Notes under the pieces: model-generated
Told to the model about the DNA's origin: nothing
Database searches by the model: none
What the model saw: the letters and a program-made list of their open reading frames with translations, nothing else
Translations under genes and position numbers: made by a program
NCBI RefSeq assembly: GCF_009870125.1
Contig: NC_046683.1
Span: 65,983,869-66,047,868, forward strand
DNA length: 64,000 bases
Origin: Drosophila pseudoobscura
Lineage: Eukaryota; Arthropoda; Insecta; Diptera; Drosophilidae
Reading direction: 5' to 3'
Part shown: positions 10,401-21,458 of the stretch, one piece after another
Layout of the letters: each line of letters starts with the position of its first letter
How positions within the stretch are numbered: the stretch's first letter is position 1

Positions 10401-13400
10401 TCGGAGAAGAAGCCAGTCGAGAACACTTCCGAGCAATCGGTCAACGGAAAGAGAAAAGCCCCAACCACTGTGCCAAAAGTAAGCAATAATAATCGTGGTG
10501 CTTTCCTCACCGTGGGCATCGATGGACCGCCGCCCTCAAAGATTCCCAGCATGGACCTGCCCAAGCCAAACAGGAGCCGACGTTCCACTATTGACGTTGA
10601 AAGTTTTTCACAGCAGATTCAGGCTACAGATTTTCTGCCCAGGAGAATCGGCCGTCCGCCAGAGCGTAAGGAGGCCGAGTATGCAAGAAATCAGCGAACA
10701 TGCAATCGCGTCACCTTCGCCAGCATGGAGAAGGATATGGAGGAAAAGTTGAGGCTCCAGAAAATTTCGAAACGAGTGCGATTCAGCGACAAGGTTCAGA
10801 TCAAATTTATCGAAGGTAGGCGTACGGCACGAGGCTCCCGCGGAGTGCACGGAAAAAAGGACACTGAGCTGCTATTCTCCAGCACGTATGACGAGAGACG
10901 TGAACGCTGGGCGCGCACTCAGGTGAACGATCTAACGTCCCACTTCGAGACCATCCTCAAGTGGGCAAATCAATGGCTGAAGCTGCGGAGTGTGGATGCC
11001 GTGGCCAATGCAGATGTTCTGAAGCCCATAGCCCTCGAGTTCGAGACCGTCAAGCAATACAAGGAGTGAGTCTGAGTCGGAGTCCGAGTTCCTTTTAGTG
11101 TGTTCCAGTGTGTGGCACTAACACTCTCTAACACCTTGTTCTCTTGCAGAATCTTTGTGCCATTGATAAAACTCGAGTTGTTGACCACAATCGAAAGGGA
11201 ATACAAAGTGGGGAGGGAGTCATTTGAGGTCTGCCTGCAGTTTCCTGTTGAGGAAAAGAATTCATTTTACTGCCTGACTACGCGAGGCAAGTGCCTGAAT
11301 TCTATAGATCGTCTAATTTCTAATCATCTATCTTCAATAGTGTTCACTAAACCGACAGGAAAGTATATGCTCTACACTCTATCGAGTGGCGACAAGCTCA
11401 AGGAGACGTTTGCTAACCTTCGGGAGCAAGGAACAAAAAATGGTACGTACGCTCCTTTTTAATTTTTTTTTACGTTGATGTGCAATGCCTGCACCGTCAA
11501 GTGGCCCATGCGGCACGATCGTACAACCGAACCGATCGCGTGCATGCAGGAAAGATAGATGTTAGACTAATATTGGAGAGCACTTAGAACTCAATTGACT
11601 AGTATAATATCGTAGAGGGATTTCTAATCCGGTTCGTGCAAGAAATAATTCGATCTACAAAACGAAAGGGACAACGCTATAGAGTATACAGTGGATCTAA
11701 TGGAAATCGTGTCGTTTATGCAGCTCAAAAAACCAGGACTATCTACGCTACGTCACTCTCGTCAAGTTGTGCACAAAAACCACACGAAGCATTCTTTGAC
11801 GCCTAACTAAGGATAGAAGGTTGTTTATTAAAAGCAATCCAGTATTGGGGTTAGATGGCAATCTCACACTTGCGTCCCAGTTGAGGCCGAGCAGATGAAA
11901 GGGTAACAAATATTTCCGGACTGATTCCTCGCCCCTTAACTTGAGGTCTAATATAACACCATCAAAAGAACCGCCGCATCGATCGTAAGAGGCAAACAAG
12001 GGCCAGTGCCCCTATCGATGAAATGTCAGGTGTAGGTTTTGCACATAGGTGCTGCAGTTGCATGAAGTAATGAATACAGAAAAGGGGGTAGAAATAAGTC
12101 GTACACACAGGAATTCTAGTTCTTGTTGAGCCCGGACTGCACAATTTTTCGACGCGAAGTTTGAGCCCACTGCGATCAGAACCGCTCCTCCAGGTGGACA
12201 CATGAACGGTCACTTTTTGAAGTTTTTTACCGATCTGCCATATCTCATATCTCACCATTTCCTTACTCTTTACAGGCCATGAACTGGTTTTCGAAATCTT
12301 AAAAGACGGCATTTCCCTTGAGACATTTGAGGGGATAAAACTCTTGACTGCCCACCCTGTGGTGGACAGCTTGAGAGTGGAGCTGGGCGTCCTGCGAGCT
12401 GTCGATCAGTTGTCACGCTCGCCACTCCATCGAAAGATTATCAAGCCCGCCGAAATGCTGAAGAATGCCCATATACCCAGCTATGGAACACCGTTTGTTT
12501 TTAAAGGTTTCGCCAAGCTCAACCCTCACCAGGAGGATGTCTGCTCAAGCACGTATCAACGTGTCATAGACGATGTAAAGCCAAGCATTACGCTTATTCA
12601 GGGTCCCCCAGGCACCGGCAAATCCATGGTGATTGCGAACATCAGCTTCCAGTGTCTGTATGGAAAGGCGGTTATAAAAAGGGACCGCAAGATACTAATC
12701 TGTGCCCACTCCAACACGGCCGTCGATTCAATTGTCTACCGACTGCACAATGTGCGAGAAAACTTCAATGAAAAGGATCGTTTTCATATGCTTCGTTATG
12801 GGCTGTACGAAAAGATGAACACTCTGTCGCGCCAGTACTCGCTAGAGCATAAGTACCAGAGCGCCAGGGCTCAAAAAAGAGAATGTTTGACGCCCGAAAA
12901 CAGAGCGATTCTCAAAGAGCGGTACCTTGCGTTGCAAGCGGAGCTAAACAAGATGAAGATGAGGAATCTCGATGGCACCTGGCTGTTCGATAGGTACCAG
13001 GAGAAGACGAAGCAACTGCTGAACTGGGAAGAGCAGCTCAACCCTCGATTGACACATCGCGAGGAGTACGATATTGCTCACTCTCTTATAAAGGAAGCCA
13101 ACATTGTGTGCACCACACTCTCTTCGTGCGTGAAGCTGGGCAGTTTTATTAACTACTTTGATATCTGTTTAATTGACGAGGCAACACAATGCACCGAGCC
13201 CTGGACCCTGCTGCCGATGCGTTTCGGCATTCCGCACCTGGTGTTGGTGGGCGATACGCAGCAGTTGCCTGCCGTCGTGCTCTCCCAGAAGGCCGTCGAC
13301 TTCGGTTTGTCTAAATCAATGTTCGATCGCATCCAGCGGAGCCTGGAGAAGCAGCAGGGGGTCCAGCCGAATGGTCATTTGTCCGTCCACACCAAGCTCT

Positions 13401-14125
13401 TTAGTCTGACCACGCAATACCGCATGCATCCAGAGATCTGTAAGTGGCCGAATCGCTACTTCTACGAGGATCGGCTAGTCAATGGACAGGGCCTTGATAT
13501 GTTTCTTGATTCGCCCTTGATTCCCTACTCTGTTATCAACTTGGGCTTCACCAGCGACACCAGCGATCCGAAAACTCGGAGCATTAAAAACGAAGAGGAG
13601 GCTCGCTTTGTGGCCAAGCTCCTGGCAGAGATGGAAAATCATTTGCCGAGCAAAGTCTACCTCTATGGTCTGATCTCGCCGTACAGCAGCCAATGCCATA
13701 CCCTGAGCCAAGTCATTCCCAGTCACATGAAGATCATGCCGCCACACACTGTGGATGCCTATCAGGGCATGGAGAGCGATGTGATCGTCATTTCGAATGC
13801 CAGGACACGCGGCACCGGTTTCCTGTCCAACTACCAGAGGCTCAATGTCGCCGTAACCAGGCCCAGGCGCTGTCTAATCATCTGCGGCAATTTCAATGAT
13901 CTTCAGGTAAATGTCTGCTAAAACATTGTGATTCTGTAATATATAGATATCCTCTTATCTGTCATCTTCCAGAGCGTGCCAATGTGGAAGAACCTGCTGG
14001 GCGATGCCCGTAAGAGAGGGGTTTACTTTGACTTAAAGCGTGAGGATGTTGCCAATCTAAAAGAGTCTTTGATGAGCAAACTGTTGGTCAAGACCACAGA
14101 GAAGGCTGATAAAGATAATTTATAG
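7490..14125 (+). CDS. Senataxin-like (UPF1-family) helicase with N-terminal FHA domain
   Basis: Nuclear superfamily-1 RNA/DNA helicase of the SETX/Sen1 type, probably acting on R-loops and transcription termination; the D. melanogaster counterpart is, I believe, CG7504. Exons: 7490-7663, 7725-8832, 8890-11065, 11150-11442, 12276-13906, 13973-14125, giving 1844 residues. An FHA domain occupies about residues 12-90 (IGRHSTC, ISRKHVEI, NAPNGVYVN). A long Ser/Asp/Lys-rich disordered region with degenerate SREDLA / KETP repeats follows (about 480-760). The helicase has GPPGTGKS (about 1360-1367), CLIDEATQC (about 1550), GDTQQLPAVV, TQYRMHPEI, AYQGMESD and NVAVTRPRR. The 57-nt intron 8833-8889 is a multiple of three and stopless, so retention would add 19 residues. 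A poly(A) signal AATAAA lies at 14250-14255. Confidence 0.9.
11443..12275 (+). other. 833-base intron of the senataxin-like gene, possible insertion
   Basis: All other introns of this gene are 57-84 bases. This one starts GGTACGTACG and ends TTTACAG|GC. Its interior has no long open frame and no family I recognise. It contains GTGCAATGCCTGCACCG and GCGTGCATGCAGG, which could pair. The size jump suggests an old insertion, but no duplicated target site is obvious. Confidence 0.4.
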
Positions 14126-15300
14126 TAATCGAAAGAAAAAAAACAGAAAAAAGTGAGACTAATGAATATTTTTGTTTTTTGTTTTTTTTTGCATTACAAT
14201 GACAGGAGGAAAATCGCAAGAAACGGTCTTCCCCCAAAGAATATAATTAAATAAACGCCATTTTCAGTTGGATTTACATTCATATTCTCATTATTTTTCA
14301 TAACATTGATAGAGGACTTAAAGTTTCGATTTCTTTGTACACATAATTTCCTTAAAACATTTTCCGACCTGCCTTCTCCTTCGTATATAACAGGATTTAT
14401 ATATGAAACATTCTATATATATTATATATGTATGCTTTTTTGTGAAAATTGAATGAATAAAGGAACATAAAGAAATGTGAAATAAAAATGACTGGAATTC
14501 AGTTACCCAGATGGTTTTCACTCCCTAAGATACGTACGAGTATATTGCACTATAAATGACAGGCATAACGGAATTGCACATACCATTACAGAAGTCTTCG
14601 GTTACAGGTGGATGTATGTATGTATGGGTTCAAAAATGCGCTTCGATTATCCTAAACACTGGGTGGGTGCCTCTGCAGCTCCTCCAGCTCCATATCCTTG
14701 TCAATCTCTAAGTCATAGTAGTAGTAATAGTAAGTAAATTCACTAACAACACATGCACACGCGTACAATCGATTGTTAAATTAAATTCATAGTTCTGCTG
14801 GTTGGTTTTGCTTCGTCTTGCGTCTTTAGCTTTAGCTTAAGCTTTAAAATAATGGAATCGCTTAACAACAAATCTATATATAACTATATAGAATAGAAGG
14901 GGAGCAGCAGCACACAGAACTTAATGCCAAATCAGAATATATATAACTTAGTGGGGATGGGATGGGAAGGGCGGGGAAGGGGAACGGGGGGGAAAATCAT
15001 CTAAAATGTAGCAACAAAATCTAACGTAAACACTAAAAACATAACAATAATTATGCTCTCAATTAAAACTAGTTTATGTGGCGGCTTAAGGTGCATGCCG
15101 TATGCTTATAGATATACTATTCATATACCATTGTAGCATATATGTATATCAATATTTCTTTTACACATATAGAACGTACGACTAAAGCAAACTTGTCTGT
15201 TGTCTGTTGAATCTAAATGGGTAATGTGTAATGGATGACCGCAGAGCCCGGTCTTGTTTTCCTTTTTGTTTTTGTTTTAGTTGTTGTTTTTGTGTTTAAT
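14126..15300. other. Convergent 3' UTRs of senataxin-like gene and CdsA
   Basis: No coding frame is convincing. The left 130 bases are the 3' end of the senataxin-like transcript. The rest is AT-rich, with simple ATATAT runs (14400-14430, 14875-14945) and a G-rich patch at 14950-14995. It probably holds the long CdsA 3' UTR on the minus strand. Confidence 0.5.
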
Positions 15301-17970
15301 TTAGGTTAGCATATCGCCCAGAGAGTCCTTAAGCGATTGATAAATTTGGTATTGTTGATCTGGCTTTAGATTGTATATCTGTGTCAGGAGCTTCGCCGGC
15401 GATGGGGTTCTGATGAAGCTCGATATATAAACGTTGACAAAGGTGGCCATCAGAAACTGGCAGTCGAAGCGGTCCATGATGCCGCCATGTCCAGGAATCA
15501 TGTCACCAAAGTCCTGCAAAAAAAAAGTTATCCATAGTTCATTGCTTGAAACAGGTCTTGCGAGCTCAAACCCTCACCTTGATCTTAAAAGCTCTCTTAA
15601 AACCGGAAGCAAAGAACCCGCCGAAAGGTCCAATAATGGAGCTGAACAAGCTCAGAGAAATCGAGTGCCAGATATAAGGATAAACGTTCAAGGACTTGCC
15701 AATGCCAAACTTAAAACCAAAAGAGAAACACATTAAACATAAAATATTAATCTGGAGAAAGTTTGCTGTACGTACCACCTTCAGGCTGTATTCCTGCGGC
15801 GTGAACAGATAGCTGGGCACACAGCTCATTGTCATACGACCCAGTTCCTCAGAGTATTGTATGGGACATATGAAGTACTGGTAGTTGCACAGAAAATAGG
15901 AAAACAGAATGCCGAAGAGGACTGTGGCAAAACCACCACCAATGAAGCCCTCCCAGGTCTTCTTGGGGCTTAGCTTGATGAGGGGTGTGCGTCCAAAGAA
16001 GAAACCAAACACATAAGCCATGACATCATTGCAGACAATCATCGATACGGGCACAATGAACCAAATGAGACCCTCGAATATGTTCTGTATTATGAGGTAG
16101 CTCTGGGTGACGACAATCAGCAGCGACACGTGTGTCCAGGCAAACAGGCTAAACTGTTTGATGTAATACTTCTTCACAAGCGACAGCACAAACCAAACAA
16201 AGCCAATGATGTACAGGGCGAACGAAAGGAAGCGATGGTAGGTCACCAGAAACTTGAGATATTCCTGCAAGGGGATTTACCATTGGGATGAGCCATTTCT
16301 AAAATATAAAAGGCTGCCTTTCTTACCACACGATTGATGACCACGCCGAAGTAATCAACCAGATTCTCGCCATAGAAGAAGTAATTGGATGTAAGCAGAA
16401 AGTACCAAGAGAGACTGCGGAACCAGGGAAGTCCGTGTATGCGATAAACTTGGTAGCCAATCGAGATGATCTCCTGAAAGCACTTCACCTGCACTAGCAA
16501 AGTCTGAACAAGGGAAAGCAAATAATAATTTAGTTTGATTCTCTTCCACGGCAAAGGCCATTGAACCCACCGTGATCATCAAGGCCAGCGGGCCGCCGTA
16601 GATGATCAATGCGAAGCCACAAATCATAATCCATGTGAATATGCCGCGAATGACCCAGTTCTTCCAACTACCAAATGGAAAAACTATTATTATTATTTGT
16701 AATTATCAAAATATTTGCCACCCCACCCACTTTCCGCCGACTGCAGCCAGCTGTGGGGCAAATGTATTTTTGGAAATGATTCGAAATTCTTCACATACCG
16801 ATCGGGTAAATCCTTGAGTGCCGAATCCAATAGCTCTGGTGTCTTGTCCGTGCCCTGGGGTAGATTCTTGGCCAGCTCTTCAACGAACTTCTCCTCGGGA
16901 ATTTTCTCCTCCTCAGAGTCCACCTGCGGACCGGGAAACCAATTAGAATTGCAATTTGTCTGGCTAAATGGCCCCTCGGGGCAGGGGGTGAAGCTTATAC
17001 ATTTTAACGAGGTGCCGTTCAAAGTCCAAAATATATACTATTGCTATATACCCATAATCAGAATATCAGCCAACGATATGCCGCCATTTATCCAAGACAC
17101 ACACACACGCACAAACACAAACACAGAAAAATTGTGGGATTTTCGGTGGCGTGTTTTGTTTGGTGCCAAATTATTGATAAGAAGCCATGTGGGGGGAAGG
17201 GAAAGAAGGTTCGCTTATCAGAGAGACGGAAAAAAGCCGGAACCATTGCAGAAAGCATACGGGGCGCAACGGGGGACCTCTCTATTAAGGGGTGGGCGCT
17301 TCCGTAATGGCTGGAATCCACTATAATTGGATTTGCACGAAATAATGGCGTTACATTGCTTCAACGCGGTGGATGGGGGTGGTAGTAGGGGGTTGGGGTC
17401 TAAGTTATTGGTTTTTCGCCTGCTGGCCTGCGCTCTCAATCGGTCTCTCTCTCTGTCACCCCTGCGACCAAGGTGTATTAATACCAAGTGAGACACTCTG
17501 CCAGAGGGCGCTCTCTGAAGGGATAATATATTTCAACCGTATTTTTTTTTGCATGCTGAGAAAGTAACAAAAGACCAGAGAAAATAGATAGATCAAGAGA
17601 GCGGGAAGTTCCCACCTCACATAGATGCACCCTAATTGCGCCCACCTGATTTTGCGTCAGAGAATAACAAAACACACACACAACGCACCCAACAGATGTG
17701 TGTACATACATTTCTACTGGTATGGGTATACACACATTTGTTTCTTATGTTTTTTTCTTTGCGCTCCAATGAATTATGCAAATGGAATGGGGAACGAGGC
17801 AAGGAATTGCTCTGCTCCACATAGGAGTCATTGCCTGGCCATCAGTAGCAGTCAGCTAATTGGACACTTACATGGTCTGAAGAATCAGCTGCAGACGAGT
17901 GCCGTTTCACAGAATCAGATTGACCAGCAGCCTCACCGAGGCCCTCCTTTCTGCGTCGCACTTCGGCCAT
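15301..17970 (-). CDS. CdsA: CdsA, phosphatidate cytidylyltransferase (CDP-diacylglycerol synthase)
   Basis: Converts phosphatidic acid and CTP to CDP-diacylglycerol, the precursor of phosphatidylinositol, in the ER membrane; in flies it limits PIP2 resynthesis in photoreceptors. Exons, minus order: 17970-17872, 16923-16799, 16667-16571, 16503-16327, 16264-15776, 15709-15578, 15513-15301, giving 443 residues. The hallmark PF01148 signature is present near the C-terminus, split over two exons: FKRAFKIKD then [14 protein letters not shown]. Many hydrophobic segments fit a polytopic membrane protein. The N-terminus ([10 protein letters not shown]) is soluble and acidic/basic. The first intron (16924-17871) is long and carries CA-rich simple repeats. 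The 66-nt intron 15710-15775 is in frame and stopless, so its exact donor is less certain. Confidence 0.94.
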
Positions 17971-18104
17971 TATTATATTTTCACCGTATGCCGCAATTGA
18001 TTTCGGTATCGACTTCACTTCGCACAAGCAATTTCAATTGCACTTGCAGTCCGCGTCTATTCGTAGTCACAAAAAAAATATTTTAGTTGTCAGTCAGAGT
18101 CTTC

Positions 18105-18225
18105 TCGTTCAAAAAATGTAGAAGCAGTGTGACGGATTTATTGATAAAATATACGGTCCGACCCTCAGAAATATACCAAAATATACTGTCTCATTTGAAA
18201 AATATACCGTAAATTTACAGACAAA
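18105..18225 (-). promoter_or_regulatory. CdsA core promoter block
   Basis: CAGTGTGACGG (18126-18136) is followed by a TTATTGATAA word and three ATATACC-type words (CCCTCAGAAATATACC and neighbours). The order and spacing are the same as upstream of mus301 and msk. On the gene strand this reads Motif 6-like GGTATATTT followed by Motif 1-like GTCACACTG. Confidence 0.55.
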
Positions 18226-18640
18226 TTCAAGTTATATTTTACATATTCCTCGTTTTTGATATTACGTCGAAAATTACTAGCTAGATAGAACCCTCAGTCC
18301 TGCCCACATAATTTCATCCAATTAATGAATCAATTTTCTACTTGACTGGCTTATTAAATTTTTGGTTCCTCACCAACAATATAACGTCTCGTATGATGAA
18401 AACCCGAAGTTAGCCCACTTAAGCCCCCTCAGTGGGGGCTTTTAAATAGTTCAATGACTTGAGGTAAATGGCGGAAAATATTACTGATTGTAAATTCTTC
18501 TTGTAGATCCATGCCATCTTTGCTCTGAAGTTCAAAAAACAGCACGATATAGTTCAACTGAACGTCGCAAAAATTAGTCAATTATAATTATTTTCGGTGG
18601 AAAATTAAAAAAACCCCTTGGCTTATAAGCTGTAAATCGT
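18145..18640 (+). repeat. Dispersed promoter-proximal repeat, copy 2
   Basis: Runs from the ATATACC array through the CTAGCTAGATAGAACCCTCAG core, CCCACATAATTTCATCCAATTAATGAATC and TTGACTGGCTTATT. After that it matches a different part of the family: GAAGTTAGCCCACTTAAGCCCCC and AAATTCTTCTTGTAGAT correspond to the complement of the copy at 33.9-34.3 kb. The copies are therefore mosaic or internally deleted. Confidence 0.6.
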
Positions 18641-18654
18641 TCTCCATCAAGGAT

Positions 18655-18815
18655 TGGAAACCATATTGCTTAATTTTGATGTTCCGTCAAATATTATTAG
18701 CTATATAAAAAAAATTGCCCACATCATTTTATCGAATTAATAAACCTATTTTCTAATTGACTGGCTTATTGTGAACACTTGCTTTAGTTGGATTTAGTCT
18801 AAACAAAGGTTTTAG
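18655..18815 (+). repeat. Dispersed promoter-proximal repeat, copy 3 (partial)
   Basis: Repeats the internal core (TTTTGATGTTCCGTCAAATATTATTAGCTA, GCCCACATCATTTTATCGAATTAATAAACC, TTTTCTAATTGACTGGCTTATT, GGTTTTAGC). It lacks the ATATACC array, so it is a partial tandem copy behind copy 2. Confidence 0.55.
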
Positions 18816-18954
18816 CAAAAATTTGTAGAAATAGCATTTCTACACGGCTTCTACATTGGTTGGACAATGGACAATGGATAAGAGGGTGAGTCCATAACGC
18901 GACTTGAAATATACTAGAAAATACTATGAAAAGTATAACACTTACAAGGTGTCT

Positions 18955-19135
18955 GACGTAGACATGGTGACGTAAAATATACGGTCTGGCCCTTAGAAAC
19001 ATACCAAAAGATACCGGCTCATTTTAAAAATATACCGATGTAAGACCGAAATTAACCCACTTAACCCCCTTCTATTTATGCGAACATCTCGAGTGAAACC
19101 GCGAAAAATAATTATATATGCAGATTCTTCTTATG
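18955..19135 (+). repeat. Dispersed promoter-proximal repeat, copy 4 (array end)
   Basis: GGTGACGTAAAATATACGGTCTGGCCCTTAGAAACATACC, a further ATACC word and AAAATATACCG repeat the promoter array of copy 2. The sequence then jumps to CCGAAATTAACCCACTTAACCCCC, the segment seen at 18410-18430. It is about 1 kb from the CdsA start. The array here has no gene of its own immediately next to it. Confidence 0.5.
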
Positions 19136-19551
19136 CTTTCTTCTCTCTACTTAACAAAAAAAAAAAAAATGCATTGAAGCATTGTACCTGAATGCCTAAA
19201 AGTCTTTAACTTTTTTACCCTTTGCAGAATATTGTGCTAAGACAAAGATTTTGCTAAATTGCTCATGTTTTTGGCACCAATTCTCACCGTTGTGGCGGTA
19301 ATATTTTTTGTTAATTTTGGCAAAGTATTACATGCATTGCTTATAAGTATAAGCAAGCTAAAAATCCATTTTCATTCGATTTTGAGTATATGTCATAGAA
19401 AATTCCACAAAATTACAGAAATCCATCATGTCATGCAGCAACAAAATTAAAATGGCGCTTTCAGTGGTGGTGAGTTATTTGTTTTGTATTTAATTCTCAC
19501 ACTTCTATTTACGTCCCTGTACGGTTCTGCGTTTACTTTAGATACGTTTCC

Positions 19552-20035
19552 ATGGAGGAAATATGCAGAGTTTGCATGGGTTCCCATGCATTCGGACCGT
19601 TCACAAACATTTTTTTGGAGCGCCAAGAACATGCCATTACCATTGCTGAAATGATTGAAGAGGTTACCGGGTACATGGTTCGACGGGGGGACTCGCTACC
19701 AGAAGTCGTATGCCCTGTCTTTACGCCCCCGCCCTGTCTTTACGATGCAGAGAATGCTTTTAAGCTTGTGAGAACCTGTAAGCAGAACGAAAAACTCCAT
19801 TTCTCACGAATGGAGCAGAATAAAGAAGAAGACATATCTTGCGACCGACCACCTGCTCGAGTGCATTTATAAAAAAATATGAACTTACCAAACACACCCG
19901 TACGCACACGGGCGAAATCCCTAAAAATGCTCCACCTGCTCGAATGGATTTGTGACAAGATATTCACTTAAAAGACACACCCGTACGCACGCGGGTGATC
20001 TATTTCCAAAGACACACAGCGAGAGTGAACGTGAT
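19552..20035 (+). pseudogene. ZAD zinc-finger pseudogene
   Basis: Starts MEEICRVCMGS and resembles the ZAD domain of the intact gene at 41427: GPFTNIF, IAEMIEEVTGYMV, RRGDSLPE, then a Phe/Lys/Thr-Cys helix. The second Cys pair is disrupted. The sequence CCCTGTCTTTACG occurs twice in tandem (about 19709-19745), inserting residues between the two cysteines. The frame stops at 19870-19872, before any finger. Downstream, CACACCCGTACGCACACGGGCGAAAT and a second CACACCCGTACGCACGCGGG look like remnants of C2H2 linker codons (HTRTHTGE), out of frame. It is a broken paralogue of the 41.4 kb gene. Confidence 0.75.
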
Positions 20036-20159
20036 TTCTAGTTTGTACTCATTAAGATATTTAAAAAAAACCATTGAATTCAATAATGTCTCGATACGTT
20101 TACTCTCTTTATATAGCAAATACATACAAATTCATAATACTATACGATACACATTCTAA

Positions 20160-20507
20160 TGGTCTCAGGGAGCAGATCAGCTTACTGAAAAATCATCTGC
20201 TTCCAGCCCACGTACCAGGTTCCCTGCTCAGCACCGATAATATTGAACTGGAAAACAGCCTGCGTCTTGGAGACAATACCGACGGGTAGAAGAGATTAAA
20301 CTTTCTTTAAAAATTGAGCTATTTTTCCATTATCACTGCCTGTAGTGGGAGTGGATGCACCAGGTGCAGCAGCACCTACTGTTTCAGCTTGTCCCCCACA
20401 AAGAAGTCAACTATAAGGTTTTCGGTGCTCTCCGGCACGCAGGCGTAGCGCGTATTGGCTGCTTTAAGCCAATCTTGACCAGTAAATTGCTTCTGCTCCC
20501 GGCCGAT
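20160..20507 (-). pseudogene. HSDL2-like (SDR plus SCP2 domain) pseudogene fragment
   Basis: On the minus strand, 20507-20379 reads an open stretch with FTGQDWLKAANTRYACVPES and IVDFFVGDKLKQ, then a stop. A shifted frame continues VGAAAPGASTPTT. Further on (about 20287-20190) comes IVSKTQAVFQFNIIGAE then GTWYVGWK. This order matches the C-terminal end of the SDR domain, the Ala/Pro linker and the start of the SCP2 sterol-binding domain of HSDL2-type hydroxysteroid dehydrogenase-like proteins, from memory of the family. At least one frameshift and two stops break it, and both ends are missing. It is a dead duplicate whose parent is elsewhere. Confidence 0.6.
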
Positions 20508-20640
20508 TCATATGGCCATTATTACTTGTGGTGTTAAAAACGGCCATCTTCAACACTGCTTCCGATACATATCGGCGGAAAACGAGAAGAAAAAACTAAA
20601 TTATTGAAAGAATTAAATAATTTAGTATATTCCATAGCTG

Positions 20641-21219
20641 ATGGCAGATAAATCAGGCGAACAGCCGCCCGAGGCTCAGGGGCGGATCTGCGGCATGAGC
20701 AACCATACGCTTAAGACTCCCAACGTAACAATTAATGATTCGAAAATGCTAAAATTTGCACGCAAAATGAATCCGGATCTGCGGCACGAGACGCCGATCT
20801 GCATGGAGTGTTTCAGGAGCCTTGTCAAGGTCTACAGCAAGAAGAATCAGGGGAATAAAACTTCCACCTCTTTGGATCCAAACAAGAGCTTTAGCGGGGA
20901 TACACACAAAACTAGCGCAGCGCACCTGAATATTGCTTCAGAAACGGCCATCTCGCAGCTCTGTGGCCTGGGAACGCACTTGCTGATGCTCCCCAAAACC
21001 ACAATTAAGGATAATTCGGGATTGCTCGGAGTTGCTCGCTACGTCAATCCCGAAATGCGAAGTGCGACGCCGGTCTGCATGGAGTGCTTCAAGAGTCTTG
21101 AGAAGTTGTACAAGATGAAGCTGCAACATGCCCGGAAGTATCGCACAAAAAAGGTGGACGACACCCTCGACGTTTCGGACGTGAGCTCAGAAAGTCTCGA
21201 CGACTCTCTTAATTTGTAG
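20641..21219 (+). CDS. Small protein with two ~55-residue Cys repeats
   Basis: An intact 192-codon frame opened by an ATG. Two internal repeats share a pattern: Cys-Gly-Met/Leu, about 18 residues, a [FV]AR-x-[MV]-NP-[ED]-[LM]-R segment, then [IV]CMECF[RK]SL-x-K-[VL]Y. The first spans about residues 17-68 and the second about 107-161. Each repeat ends in a CMEC pair, so each may bind one zinc with the upstream Cys, recalling a half ZAD or a small treble-clef. The C-terminus is Ser/Asp-rich (DVSDVSSESLDDSLNL). I do not recognise the family. It lies between CdsA and Uba2 in the same orientation as Uba2, about 240 bases upstream. The balanced frame and paired motifs suggest a real gene; an upstream exon cannot be excluded. 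Confidence 0.65.
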   Translation: MADKSGEQPPEAQGRICGMSNHTLKTPNVTINDSKMLKFARKMNPDLRHETPICMECFRSLVKVYSKKNQGNKTSTSLDPNKSFSGDTHKTSAAHLNIASETAISQLCGLGTHLLMLPKTTIKDNSGLLGVARYVNPEMRSATPVCMECFKSLEKLYKMKLQHARKYRTKKVDDTLDVSDVSSESLDDSLNL

Positions 21220-21458
21220 CATTTTCATTTCATTACAAATACATATCCACAATTCGACCCTAAAATGGATCGGGAAATCGAAACCTTTCTACCCAGTTCG
21301 TCGTCAGGGGCACCCTACTGCTGCCCCATTTAGACAGGCCTTAATCGTCTTAAGAAACTTTCCAACACTTGCCACCGGCGTCACTGCAATTTTCGGCTCG
21401 CCAATTTTCACATTGAAATAAGATATTTATCAAACGAAAAAGCTTAATTAAATAGAAA

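Noticed and set aside
17041-18027. Several small frames over CdsA intron 1
   Set aside because: Only the 17872-17970 stretch (first CdsA exon) fits splice sites and family sequence; the others are CA-repeat artefacts.
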